From: Dipteronia dyeriana
Taxonomy: Eukaryota; Streptophyta; Magnoliopsida; Sapindales; Sapindaceae
Direction: 5' to 3'
NCBI GenBank assembly: GCA_032871835.1
Contig: CM065297.1
Span: 31,753,598 to 31,817,597, forward strand
Length of the DNA stretch: 64,000 nucleotides
The translations under genes and the position numbers were made by a program. The notes beneath the pieces are model-generated. The model searched no databases and was not told the DNA's origin. It was given only the letters and a program-made list of their open reading frames with translations. Each line of letters starts with the position of its first letter. Within the stretch, counting starts at the first letter, position 1. Positions 22,206 through 33,772 of the stretch are shown here, one piece after another.

Positions 22206-24285
22206 ATGAGTGGAAACGGTGGCAACGAGGGAGGTTCTAGCACTAGATCTCCACTCCTCACCAGATTGAATTATACCTCTTGGAAAGGCAAGATGGAGTC
22301 ATACATTTGCCAAATTCGTGTCAGGGCATGGATGGCAGTTGAAGATGGCTATACTCCACCCATGATGACTCCTACAGATAGAGAAGATGATGTACTTAAG
22401 CCTAAGGCACAGTGGAATGCACAAGAGTTTGAGGCATCGAAGTGGAATAGGAAGGCAATGCATGCCATCCTATGTGCAATGGATGAGAACCAGTACAAGT
22501 TGGTTCAAAATACTAGGATAGCCAATGAGGCATAGGATATCCTAGAAGTTGCATATGAAAAAACTGATGTGGTTAAGGAATCGAAGCTACAAGTTCTCCA
22601 AACACGATTTGAATTGCTCAAGATGAATGAGAACGAGTGCTTCAATGACTTTGAAGTGAGGTTGATGGACATTGTGAACCAAAGTTATCAACTTGGTGAT
22701 CTTTATTTGGATAGAAAGATCAAGCAGAAGATTATGAGATCTCTACCTGATAGATTGAGTCTAAGATGACGGCTTTAGAAGAGAATAGTGGTTACTAGGA
22801 CATGAAGCCAAGTGAGGTGATTGGGAGGCTTCTAGCTTATAAATCTAGGAAATGTCCTAACCTAACACCATCGAAAAAGCAAAAGGATATTGCTTTGAAA
22901 GCCTCTAAAGTTGAGAAGGAGGAGAGTGATGACTCGAATGAAGAAATGGCTTTGCTAATAAGGAAGTTCAAGAAATTCTACAAGTCCGAGAGGAAAGGTT
23001 TTGGATCCAAGGGTCAAGACTTGAAGAAAATGGCTCCCTTCAAAAAGTTTGAGCCTAGGCAAGAAAAGACCGAGAAGAAAGAAGTCCAATGCTATGAATG
23101 TGGTGGGATAGGTGACTTTGCCCCATAATGTGCAAATCACAAGGTCAAGAAGAAGGGAAAAGTGATGGCTGCCATATGGAGTGAAAGTGATAACTCCAAT
23201 GAAAGAGATGAGTCTTCGGATGATGAAGAACTCATGGTTAACTTCATAGCATTTACATCCTCTCTTAGGAGCAAAGATGCTAGTGAATAAGAGAATGAAA
23301 TTCAAGAGGAAAACTACTCAAGTGATGATGGATCTTTATCACAATCCATAAATGGAAGTGTCGATAGGATGTATCTCAAGGACTACATGGCTAAGTTTGA
23401 GAGTTCAAGGTTAAAGAACAAGAATGAAATCAAGAGATTAAAAGAAGAAAACCTAGACCTCTCAACTCAAGTTGACCAACTAAATGAAAAGTTGGTGAGA
23501 TCTAAGAGGAGTGAAGAAGGGTTGAAGAAAGAGCTTGAAGATGCTAGAGAGTTCTTGGCCAAGATGAACTCTAGCACCAAAAAACTTGACCACATGCTAG
23601 ATGTTAGAAAGAGGCCAAGTGACAAGAAGGGGCTTGGGTTTGAAGATGACAAGGTGTCCTCCACTCCAACCAAGACCATTTTTGTAATAAGCATGAACTT
23701 CAATGGTTCCTATTCTTATCAATCACCTAGGAAGAAACTTGACCTAGAAGAGTGCTCAAGTAGTGCTCAAGTGAAGGTGGTACCAAGAAGCCTACCTCAA
23801 GCCCATCCTACAAGGGCTCCTTAAGCTAACTTCCCTCAACCTAAAGCTCATAAAGGGAAGATACCTATCATGCAAGCTCAACCAAGAAAGCAATCAAGTC
23901 TTGCTCAACAACAAAGAAGGAAAGCTCCTCAACAACAATCAAGACAACCACATAGACATGGAAAGGCTCCAATGCATCCTCAAGGTTATAGTATGATTCC
24001 TAACTTCATTCCTACATGTCATTTTTATGGTATTGATGGTCACATTAGACCAAATTGCTTTAGATATATTAAATTATGTAGGATTGAAAGCATGATAGAG
24101 AAGAAAAAGATTAAAGCCATGATGCATGTCACTAGGAAAAATGGATCAACTTTGCATGATCCTAGGACACTTATAGCCCATGTACCATTGACCACTAGGA
24201 AGAAAAATATTGCACCTAGGTGGATTAGAAAGGATGAACACTTTTGCAATGTGTCCAATGATGAACAAATTGAATTATGGCATGA
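22206..24285 (+). pseudogene. Copia-4 gag with coiled-coil extension and two zinc knuckles
   Basis: Chosen start: ATG at 22206 (MSGNGGNEGG), about 110 bases after the primer site. The capsid-like part follows (LTRLNYTSWKGKMESY), with TGG-to-TAG at 22533-22535, then a first knuckle at 23090-23131 (CYECGGIGDFAP) whose His is Asp and which contains a stop. Next come a coiled coil at about 23370-23600 and a Gln/Pro/Arg-rich segment with two more stops. The second knuckle at 24017-24058 (CHFYGIDGHIRPNC) has its second Cys as Tyr. Copia-3 keeps intact versions of both knuckles. This structural protein is dead. Confidence 0.88.
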
Positions 24286-25430
24286 AAGACTTGGTCACAT
24301 GAACTTTAGGGATTTACGAATCTTAGATAAGTTCAATGTCATGCGAGGCATTCCCAAGCTTGGGAAAAAAGTGAATGGTGTTTATGGACCTTGTCAACAA
24401 GGGAAGCAAACCAAAAGTATGCACAAAAAGGGCAAGTATTTATCCACTAAGGAACCTCTAGAGCTTCTCCACATGGATCTTATGGGTCCCATACAAACCG
24501 AGAGTTTTGGTGGAAAGAGATACATTTTTGTGTGTAGATGACTTCTCTAGGTACACATGGACTTATTTTCTTAGAGAAAAATCTGAAACCTTTGACAAGT
24601 TTAAAATGCTTTGTTCTAAAATTCAAAATGAAATGAATTCCAAGATTAAAAGCATTAAAAGGATTAGGAGTGACCATGGGAAGGAATTTGAGAATGCTCA
24701 TTTTGAAAACTATTGCAATAATCTAGGCATCTCTCATGAGCTTTCGGCTCCTAGAACACCTCAACAAAATGGAGTTGTTGAGAGTAAAAATAGGGTTCTT
24801 CAAGAAATGGCCAGTGTGATGTTGCTAAGCAATAATGTCCCTAGGAATCTTTAGGCCGAAGCTGTCAATACGGCATGCTACATAAGAAATAGAGTCTTTC
24901 TAAGGCCCCACACTAGACAAGGCTCCTATGAGTTAAGGAAAGGTAGAAAGCCAAATGTTAGCTATTTCCACACTTTTGGAAGCAAATGCTACATTTTGAA
25001 TGACCGTGATCAACTTGGCAAATTTGATGCTAAGAGTGATGAGGGTATCTTCATTGGCTATGCCTTGAATAGTAGAGCCTATAGAGTTTTCAATCTAAGA
25101 ACTAGGACCGTAATGGAATCATCTAATGATGTCATTGATAATACTAGGATCAAATCTAATGACCATGAGGAGGAGGTAGATTTAGTTGATGACTCCCCTT
25201 TGGAGAAAGTTGTTGATGTTTCTAATGTTGAAAAGACTAACCTTAATGATGACATAACACAACTTACTGATAGGATTCCTCTCTTGAACTCAAAAGAACC
25301 TGCTTCATGGGTTAGGAAACTCCATGACAAAGATGACATCATTGGAGAGGTTAGTGAGGGTGGTAGAACTAGGCATCAAATGGTTAATCTAATTAGCTAC
25401 ACTTGTTACTCCTCTCAATTAGAACCCAAG
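24250..25430 (+). pseudogene. Copia-4 integrase
   Basis: The sequence passes from the gag end (HFCNV) straight to IELWHERLGHMNF, the pre-integrase zinc region. The protease with its DSG box, normally between them, is absent. Catalytic residues are visible: Asp at 24475 (LLHMDLMGP), Asp at 24672 (RSDHGKEF) and Glu at 24780 (GVVESKNR). A frameshift near 24535 (before DDFSRYTW) and TGG-to-TAG at 24852-24854 (RNL, then stop, AEA) disable it. A linker follows to RT. Confidence 0.9.
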
Positions 25431-26949
25431 AAGGTTGATGAAGCCTTAAAGGATGAATTTTGGGTTATTGCTATGCAAGAAGAGCTTAACCAATTTGAAA
25501 GGAATGAGGTTTGGACTCTAGTTCCTAGGCCCAAGAACACCAATGTGATAGGCACCAAGTGGGTATATAGGAACAAATCCGATGAGGATGGCAACATTAT
25601 GCAAAACAAGGCTATGCTTGTAGCACAAGGGTACTCTCAAATTGAGGGTATTGATTTTGAGGAGACATTTGCTCATGTTGCTAGGATTGAGTCCATTAGG
25701 CTTCTTTTATCCATTTCTTGTTTGCACAAGTTCAAATTATATCAAATGGATGTTAAGAGTGCCTTCCTCAATGGTTTCTTATAAGAGGAAGTGTTTGTTG
25801 AGCAACCTAAATTGTTTGTAGATCCTCACCACCCTCATCATGTCTATCATCTCAAGAAAGCTTTATATGGGTTGAAACAAGAACCAAGGGCTTGGTATGA
25901 GCGTCTCACCCAATATCTTATAGACAATGACTACACTAAGGGTAGTGTTGACAAGACTCTGTTCATCAAGAAAGACAAAGATGAGCTCTTTATAGCTCAA
26001 AACTATGTTGATGATATAATCTTTGGCTCCACCAATGACACCAAAGTCCAACAATTTGTTGATGTCATGTCTCATGAATTTGAGAAGAGTCTTGTTGGTA
26101 AGCTAAGTTACTTTCTAAGTTTACAAATTAAGCAAATGGATGATGGGATTTTCATATCCCAAGCTAAGTATGTCAAAAACCTAATGAAGAAATTTGGCCT
26201 TGAAAGTACAAAACATTGTGATACACCCATGAGTACCACTTTGAAGCTAAGCAAGGATGCTAGTGGTAAAAGTGTGGACCAAACTTTATATCGTGGCATG
26301 ATTGGTAGCTTGCTCTATTTGACCGCAAGTAGGCCCGATATCTCTTTTAGTGTGGGTGTATATGCTAGGTACCAATCGGATCCTAAAGAGTCCCATCTCT
26401 CTTCCATTTAAGAGAATCATTCGATATGTGAATGAGATATCTAACTATGGAATTTTGTACTCTTTTGACACTAATGCTAGTCATGTAGGCTTTAGTGATG
26501 CAGATTGGGCAGGAAATTGTGATGATAGGAAAAGTACGTCGGGGGGTTACTTTTTCCTTAGGAATAACCTTGTCTCTTGGTTTTGCAAGAAGCAAAATTC
26601 GATTTCCTTGTCCACGGCTGAGGCCAAATACATTGCTGCTGGGAGTGGATGCATACAACTCCTTTGGATGAAGCAAATGCTAGTCAACTATGGATTCAAT
26701 CAAGGTACTCTTACTCTTTTTTGTGATAACATGAGTGTAATTAATATTTCCAAGAATCCGGTTCAGCATTCTAGAACTAAGCATATTGACTTCTGTCATC
26801 ATTTCATTAGAGAACTAGTTGAGAACAAATGCATAGTACTTGAGCATGTAGGTACTAATGATCAACTAGCGGATCTATTTACTAAACCCTTAGATGCTAC
26901 TCGATTCAAGACTCTTAGTAGATCTATTGGGATTTGTTTAATGGAGTGA
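25431..26949 (+). pseudogene. Copia-4 reverse transcriptase and RNase H
   Basis: RT motifs: [36 protein letters not shown] and YVDD at 26004-26015. A TAA at about 25782 replaces the Gln of the usual LQEEV. A frameshift near 26398 separates RNase H, which has FSDADWAG, LSTAEAKYIA and FCDNMS, and ends with LADLFTKPLD. The terminal stop is at 26947-26949. Missing acidic residues are not apparent, so the damage is only frameshift and nonsense. Confidence 0.92.
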
Positions 26950-27200
26950 TGTGTTGTGGTCTTTGACCCTATAAGGGGAACTCAAGCAAAGAGAGCTATT
27001 GTATACTTGTTGCATCCCATTTTTTTAAAATGTTTATGCTCCTTTATTAATTGCTTGAGTAGCTTGGTTGCATTTATTACTGATTGCTGTATAATATTTA
27101 TCTATAATGATGTATTTTCTTTTAATAGAGGTTGATGTGTTGAGAAATTGAATCGATAAATATGGAAGCAACGTGCCTAATATTTCTATACATAATAATT
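26950..27200 (+). other. Copia-4 3' noncoding region, part 1
   Basis: Sequence after pol, including aaggggaactcaagcaaaga and ctttattaattgcttgag. Both recur in the Copia-3 3' noncoding region (about 61735-61815, minus strand), which confirms it belongs to the element. No gene. Confidence 0.75.
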
Positions 27201-27558
27201 TGTTAGAATCCTATATTGACTAAGTATGAGATTAGTCAAGGTATATAACTTATTGGACGGACACCCTTTCCATACAAACCGGTTTTTGAGTATGAGTTCT
27301 ATCCATTGGGTTCATATCATTTGGTATCACAGCCTACACCACGCCGAGCAGCGGCGGCTCGTTGCGGACGGGGCGACATGGGCTACCCTAGAAAGAGGGA
27401 TCCGCGGAGTCACCCAGCTGGGAAAGATGGGCCGCCGTGGATGACGGTTGCGGAAGCGTGGTGGAATGTTAGGATCTCACATTGACTAAGTATACGATTA
27501 ATCAAGGTATATTACTCATTGGGCACCCTCTCCTTACAAGTCAGTTTTTAAGGACTAG
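27201..27558 (+). mobile_element. TRIM: miniature terminal-repeat retrotransposon
   Basis: The 5' repeat 27201-27319 (119 bp, TG...CA) is followed at once by tttggtatcacagcc, an initiator-Met primer site with one change. A GC-rich 147-base core without coding capacity follows, then a second repeat from 27467 starting tgttaggatctcacattgac. The second repeat stops near 27558 and lacks about the last 25 bases. Total length and non-coding core fit TRIM elements, which depend on other elements' proteins. The truncated end prevents a check of target duplication. Confidence 0.85.
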
Positions 27559-28168
27559 CAAAAAAAAAATTAAGATAAGAGAAAATAAACCAATCACAAA
27601 ATACAAGATATACCTGGAAACCCTAATCATGGAAAAAACCATGCCTCTAAGCTCACAATCGAGCTTTACATCATGGCTCTTAGCTCACAACGCTCATTAG
27701 AACCCCTGAAGTACTCCAAAAATATCTCATAGGTCTCCCCTGAATATCACCCACAAATCTCATACTTGATCCATTGATATTCACTTGGATCCTTCCCAGA
27801 TATTTCCATGGGTCTCCCCTGGGATCAACACACTCACTGATGTTACAAGTGTTTCTTTTGACTTCACTCACAATAAATAAATATTGCATGTATTTATACT
27901 AGAGTACTAGGAAAGTTAGAAACCAACAAGGGAATTTTCTCCTACATGCACAAGTCTTTTTGATCCACGCAAAGTCCTACTCTTTTACGCTCAAGACTTT
28001 CCTGTTCACCATGAAGACAAACTCTTTCATTTTTCCGTTTCCTTTATGCACAAGAACTTTCTAAAAGACATAACTTCCTTTTTAGTTGAAGATTTTTTGT
28101 TTCACTTGTGCTTATGATTGAGTATGTTTGGGTCACGTTCACCCTACACCATTACAAGTCACCTGAAA
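27559..28168 (-). repeat. LTR-like segment of unknown family
   Basis: Read on the minus strand it starts TGTAATGGTGTAGGG, has a TATA-like ctagtataaatacatg near 27885-27902, and a gggtttccaggtatat-type word near its end (about 27615). These features are like a copia LTR promoter and R-U5 region. It also has a near-duplicate pair (caggggagacccatgg / caggggagacctatga). No partner copy is in the window and no target duplication was found, so this is inference. Confidence 0.4.
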
Positions 28169-28804
28169 TTTACCGCTCAGAAGATTGTGATTCATGCGCC
28201 ACGAATTCGAGAAGCCGTTGTCCCTACCCATAACACTTTTAATAGTGTAAACCTCTAGAAATGGAGCGGTGTCCTCATCGCTGTGCAATTGCACAATGCA
28301 AGGCACAACACAACTCTATGAGCTTCTTTCTAGGATCGACCGCTATGGGAACCGCTCTCTAACCCGCAACATTGCCCATAATGGTTTTCTTCATTCTTTG
28401 TTTCCTCAGTTCTTCTTGGTCTTCAAATCTCCCTCAAACATCATCTCTAACTTCAAAACGTTTTCGTACGGCTTCAAGGAGGCTTCACATCAGTTGAGTC
28501 TTATTTGGTTAACATTGGATTCATTTGACAGTACGAGCCAAAACCTAACATGATGAACATGCATAATCAGATTTGATGGTTTATATCTCAGTGCGTCGAT
28601 CATTCAACTTTGTTAATTATATATCTTTTTCCTATTTACTGCTCTATAAGGATTGTAGAAATAAGAGAATATCTTCTATTCCAAGCAGATTAAATGCACT
28701 GCAAGCTGAAAAATAAAAGCTTGATGCAGTGGTTAGTTAGTCATAACTATCGGTGTTGGGTAATTTCTTAGTAGTAAAAATTAAAATAAATAGATTCACA
28801 TAAA
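28169..28804. other. Unassigned DNA with one small ORF
   Basis: No transposon motif is visible. The plus-strand frame 28269-28553 is open (first ATG at about 28296, MQGTTQLYELLSRIDRYG). I do not recognise it and its codon pattern gives no strong support. Because a PPR fragment starts at 28805 on the other strand, this may be flanking DNA moved with it. Left as hypothetical. Confidence 0.3.
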
Positions 28805-29060
28805 TAGTATGTGATCTATCTCCTAAAAGAAATACATGCCCACTTTTGTTTATTTCAATCCAACTACAACCAGGTTGCTTCTTGATTCCATTTTCCCTTC
28901 ATTCGAGCCCAAATCTTCTCTGCATCCTCCTTTATCTTTTTGTGGATTCGACAAGCTCCGCGCAAAGCTCCTCAAACACTTGGAGGAACTTTAGCTCCAT
29001 CCGTTCTTATTTGATCTAAAAAACTCATTGCCTCATCTATAAGGTCCAAATAAGCAACAC
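28805..29060 (-). pseudogene. PPR-protein E-domain fragment
   Basis: Minus-strand translation gives LIDEAMSFLDQI, GALRGACRIHKK, then after a gap EDAEKIWARMKG, IKKQPGCSWIEIN and GHVFLLGDRSH. This is the order seen at the C-terminal E region of plant pentatricopeptide-repeat proteins, which bind organellar RNA. A TGA at 28972-28974 replaces the Trp expected before GALRGAC. A frameshift lies near 28888, and about 30 residues between ACRIHKK and the AEKIW part are missing. No PPR repeats or DYW domain were identified. It is directly joined to Gypsy-B gag. A decayed or captured host fragment, not a working gene. Confidence 0.85.
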
Positions 29061-29578
29061 AAGTACAGGTCTTTCACCATTTATACGCCTGTCTTTACAC
29101 AATTGATCCCACCAAACAATAGCATAATCACAAAATTCAACAGCAGCTAGTTTTACCTTTTTCTCTTCAGAGTAATTATGACATTCAAATATCAGCTCCA
29201 CTTTTCGTTCCCATTCTAAATAGGCATCCGGATTGTTCTTCCCTTGAAAAGGAGGAATTTTCATTTTGATGTTGCCTATGTTTCGGTCCACACCATCAAA
29301 ACGTCATCTCCTAGCTTGTCTTCTAGGATTAACGTCTAGACCAATTATGGTAGCTTGGCCATCATCCGTGTCTTCTCCACCATCATATACATCATTGACA
29401 ATGGCTGGTTGTCTTCCACGTCGTGGTTCTCTTTGTAATCTAGTAATTGCTTCATCATGTCTTTCTAGACGATTTCCTACATCTCCCATCACTTTGAACA
29501 TACGTTCAAATTATTGCTGCATTTCTTGAATCACTTGATCATTTGAGGAATAACTCACTTCTTTATTTTTGTTAGACA
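29061..29578 (-). pseudogene. Gypsy-B gag N-terminal part, inverted
   Basis: Chosen start: ATG at 29578 (MSNKNKEVSYSS). The frame continues through KVMGDVGNRLERHDEA, an Arg-rich stretch and the gag core IPPFQGKNNPDAYLEWERKV, then YAIVWWDQLCKDRR. At NGERPV the sequence changes to the PPR fragment. Stops lie near 29515 and 29305. Normally several hundred codons follow. This is a gypsy retrotransposon capsid remnant. Confidence 0.85.
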
Positions 29579-30246
29579 TGTTTAAAACCTGAAAAAAAAA
29601 GTTAGAACAGTCTCACAATCACTCCTTCATATGTTTCTCTCAAAGAATTGATTCACACCACTCGTGTTTCACACAATTATTTGGCTTTTCTCGATGCTAA
29701 TCTCACCACTCTTGCCTTTTACCTCTCTTGTTTTGTTCTTTGAGTTTTTAGATTAACTAAGGTCCTTTTAAACAAACAATTCAGATTATGGCAAATTCAC
29801 CAGAGTGAAATTGGGTAGGTCTAAAAAAAACAAATAAAATGTAGGCCACTTAAAGTAAGCAAAGATTAGAACTGAAATATCAATTTCTATCCTAACAAGA
29901 ATTCTGTTTGTTTTGGTTAAGAAGACAATATTTAAATATTTCCCAAACCGAAACAAGAATGATATGAACAAAGAAAGATTTTTGGAATTTTGCAAGAATT
30001 CCTTGAATCCGCACTACTTTTTTTTTTGTTTTTTTGTTTTTTGTTTTTGTTTTTTTTGTTTTTGTTTTTTTTTTGTGCGGAAAACAAAGAAGAATGACAA
30101 TAACCTCAAGAAGCACAACAATTAAGATGAATTATAGATACGGTGCTATAAGATGAAGAAGAAAAGAAAGTGATAAAAAAAACCAAAAGAACAACAAATA
30201 AATGGATATGCAAACCTCAAACTTGAGCCAAACTCTGATACCAAAA
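29579..30246 (-). other. Gypsy-B leader and primer-binding site
   Basis: Untranslated leader between gag and LTR. The primer site at 30232-30246 reads TTTTGGTATCAGAGT on the minus strand, matching initiator-Met tRNA. A T/G-rich run (30019-30075) produces meaningless Phe/Lys-rich ORFs on both strands. Confidence 0.85.
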
Positions 30247-30998
30247 TGATGGAAATCATTAACTTAGCAACCATACACCCCAATAGCTAAAGAGTTATGA
30301 TACATATGGAATGCAATTTAACACCCTCCAACTAATTGAAACAAACCCGATCGTTCAAGATTGAAGTAAGAGAAACTATTCTAATCACTTTATCAATAGA
30401 ATGATGATAAAAGCTAATTAGAACAACACTTTGATTTCCCCAAAACACCACAAACTATGAAGTTTGATAAGTTTAAAGGCAAAACAAAGATTTTGAGGTT
30501 GTTGAACACCACAAGCTGAATAAGCTTGATAAGTTCCAAAGTTCATGCAAGAACTTAAAAACAAATACTCATAAAGTGCTCAAATAAGTTTATATTACTC
30601 AAATCTTTGCCCTTACATAGAAAAAGCAGCATTGTTTATATAGAACAAAGGCCAAGGACAATACAACACAAATATAACTGCCCATTAAATGTGTAACCTC
30701 CCATTAAATGACATTTAGACCATGAATAATGGCCATAAAGTATTCAGTCTTTGTAACTTTTTATTCCTAATCAAAGAACACATAGACTCACACTTAACAA
30801 AATAAAACCCAACACAAAAACCTAAACTATTCATAAAATAAGCCCACAAAACCCAACACAATTAAAACCCAAACTAATCAGAAAATAAGCCCACAAAACC
30901 CAACACAATTAAAACCCAAACTAATCAGAAAATAAGCCCACAAAACCCACCATAATTAAACCCAAACTAATTATAAAATAGGCCCACAAAACCCAACA
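30247..30998 (-). repeat. Gypsy-B LTR, inverted copy
   Basis: 752 bp. On the minus strand it starts TGTTGGGTTTTGTGG and ends ATTTCCATCA, next to the primer site, so it is a 5' LTR in reverse. It is an almost perfect reverse complement of 34744-35496 and shares its four 46-47-bp repeats at the U3 end (30814-30998). Confidence 0.93.
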
Positions 30999-33017
30999 AG
31001 GATGTTTTAATTGTTTCTAACGAAATTAACAAGAGTTTGCCTAATGTTATTGTTGATCTTTTATAGAAAAATGAGGATCTCTTTCCCGAAGATGTTCCTA
31101 TTGGTTTGCCACCAATTAGAGGAATTGAACATCAAATTGATTTCATTTCGGGTGCAAGCATACCAAATAGGCCAGCATATAGATGCAACCCCGAAGAGAC
31201 CAAGGAAATCCAAAAGCAAGTAAGTGAGCTTATGGAAAAGAGATATATACGTGAAAGCATGAGTCCATATGCGGTTCCTGTTTTGTTGGTACCTAAAAAA
31301 GATGGTTCTTGGAGAATGTGTATTGATTGTCGAGCCATCAACAAAATCACGGTAAAGTATAGACATCCTATCCCTAGGTTAGATGATATGTTAGATGAAT
31401 TGCATGGTTCTTGTGTGTTTTCAAAGATTGATTTGAAATCTGGATATCATCAAATAAGAATGCATACGGGTGATGAATGGAAAACCGCTTTCAAAACTAA
31501 ACATGGTCTATATGAATGGTTAGTAATGCCTTTTGGCCTAACTAACGCACCTAGTACTTTTATGAGATTGATGAACCATGTTTTGCGTGCTTACATTGGA
31601 AAGTTTGTAGTAGTTTATTTTGATGATATACTTGTGTATAGAAAAAATTTAGACGAGCATGTAACACATTTAAAGGTTGTTTTTGATGTTCTTAGAAAAG
31701 AAAAGTTATATGCTAATCTAAAGAAATGCATTTTTTGCACTAATGAACTTACTTTTCTTAGTTATGTAGTTAATGATAAAGGAATACATGTTGATCAAGA
31801 AAAAGTGAAAGTAATTAGGGAGTGGCCGAAACCCACTTGTGTTAGTAATGTAAGGAGTTTTCATGGTCTTGCTAGCTTTTATAGGAGATTCATTAAGGAT
31901 TTTTCTACCATTGCCGCACCATTAACTGAATGCATTAAAAAGAATGTGGGATTTAGGTGGGGTAAAGAACAAGATGATACTTTTAACTTGCTTAAACACA
32001 AACGTAGTTCAGCACATTTGCTTGCTTTGCCTAACTTTGCTAAAAATTTTGAGATTGAGTGTGATGCAAGTGGAATAGGTATTGGAGGAGTCTTAATGCA
32101 AGAGGGCAAACCCATTGCATTCTTTAGTGAGAAGCTAAGTGGAGCAAGTCTTAACTACCCGACGTATGATAAGGAGTTTTATGCCTTGGTGAGAGTGTTA
32201 GAGACACGGCAACACTATCTTTGGTACAAGGAATTCATTATACACACCAATCATGAGTCCTTGAAATATCTCAAAGGACAAGGAAAGCTAAGCCGTAGGC
32301 ATGAAAAATGGGTGGAGTTTATTGAATCCTTTCCATACATCATCAAGTACAAACAAGGTAAGGAGAATGTGGTTGCCGATGCTCTTTCCAGAAGGTATGC
32401 TCTAATTTCTAAACTTGATGCAAAATTATTGGGTTTTGAGTACATTAAAGACTTATACAATTCTGACTTTGATTTTGCTAATGTTTATGAGGCATGTGAG
32501 CAAGGGGGTTTTGACAAGTTCTTTAGGCATGATGGTTTTCTTTTCAAAGAAAACAAGCTGTGTGTTCCTAGATGTTCAATGAGAGAATGGCTTGTGAGAG
32601 AGGCACATAGTGGCGGGTTAATAGGGCACTTTGGAGTTAAAAAGACTTTGGGTGTGTTAAGTGATCATTTCTTTTGGCCACACATGAAAAGAGATGTTGA
32701 GAGAATATGTGAGAGATACATTACTTGCAAATGAGCTAAATCTAAAGTAATGTCTCATGGGCTGTATACTCCTCCTCCTATACCTAGTGAGCCTTGGATT
32801 GATATATTAATGGACTTTGTCTTGGGATTACCTAGGTCAAAAGGGGGGAGAGATTCTATTTTTGTTTTTGTTAACGGGTTCAGCAAGATGGTGCATTTCA
32901 TTCCTTGCCACAAAATAGATGATGCAACATTTGTTGCGGGGCTGTTCTTCAGAGAAATTGTGAGGTTACACATAATTCCAAGGACAATTGTGAGTGATAG
33001 AGATGTGAAGTTCCTTA
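30999..33017 (+). pseudogene. Gypsy-B reverse transcriptase, RNase H, integrase N-terminus
   Basis: It begins abruptly upstream of RT (INKSLPNVIVDLL) and passes [14 protein letters not shown] into the RT. Motifs: [34 protein letters not shown] and YFDD at 31616-31627. RNase H: IECDASG and NHESL, where the usual Asp of TDHES is Asn. The integrase zinc region ([12 protein letters not shown]) runs to a TGA at 32732-32734. The core continues with [11 protein letters not shown] and VSDRDVKFL, where the solo LTR cuts it. It is closely related to Gypsy-C1 pol. The 542-codon ORF 31106-32734 is nearly intact. Confidence 0.93.
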
Positions 33018-33767
33018 TGATGAGAACAAGGCAGCTGTATCAAATGATCCATTGCATGTTCCGGTTGGGCCAATAACAAGGGCAAGAGCTAAGAGATTCA
33101 AAGAAGCACTAAATGGCCTAATTCAAGACACTTGGGCTGATTTTGAATTGTTGAAGTCCAAGATAAGCCCACATGAAGACCAAGGCATAATTAATGTCAT
33201 CAAGGCAATTGATTGGGCCGAATAAGGAAGACTTGGGTGTGTGGCACAAGCTAGGAGAAGAGTCAACTTTGACTGGTTTATTTCCTTTTAATTTTCAAAG
33301 AATAATAGTTGATTTGTTTCCCAAATTATGGAGCTGGTTTGTTTCCAGATTTAGCTTTCCAATTAGGGAGCAAGTCAATAGTTTCTCGAATTAGTTTTCT
33401 TCTGATTATAAGACCTTAATGGCCGAATTATCTTGTTTCCTTTTAGGATGGCTTATAGCCTTTCTTTTCGTTTAGGGTTTTAGTATATAAAAGAACGAAT
33501 TGGATGTAATTCGATAGACATGAATTGAATAAAAAAATTTGTGAGAGTTCATCTCTTTTTGGTTCTGAAAACTTGACTTATCACTCAAATCTTCTTATTG
33601 TTCTTGAGTGTGGCGTCTTCAACTTCTTGATACCGTTGGTTCTTACCTCCTTATAGGTAACGGGTCACGGTCCGATAACATTCTTGTTTGTAAACTTGGT
33701 TAGAAAATGATCCTTCGTTACCATATATTGGTTCCGGGTCTCACTGCTATTGGTGAGGTTCATATCA
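33018..33767 (+). mobile_element. Solo LTR of Gypsy-C family in Gypsy-B integrase
   Basis: 750 bp, TGATGAGAACAAGG to TTCATATCA, with identical cctta at 33013-33017 and 33768-33772. The flanking Gypsy-B frame joins exactly after removing one cctta (KFL then NHFWKTLW). Its embedded pol-tail frame is open from DEN to IDWAE (about 33020-33225). This copy is the reference for the LTR limits of Gypsy-C. Confidence 0.96.
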
Positions 33768-33772
33768 CCTTA

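Noticed and set aside
28150..28350. Possible DYW domain of the PPR gene
   Set aside because: Minus-strand frames give only loose resemblance without the cysteine/histidine signature, so I could not support it.
29913..30125. Phe/Lys-rich ORFs on both strands
   Set aside because: Produced by a T/G-rich low-complexity run in the Gypsy-B leader.
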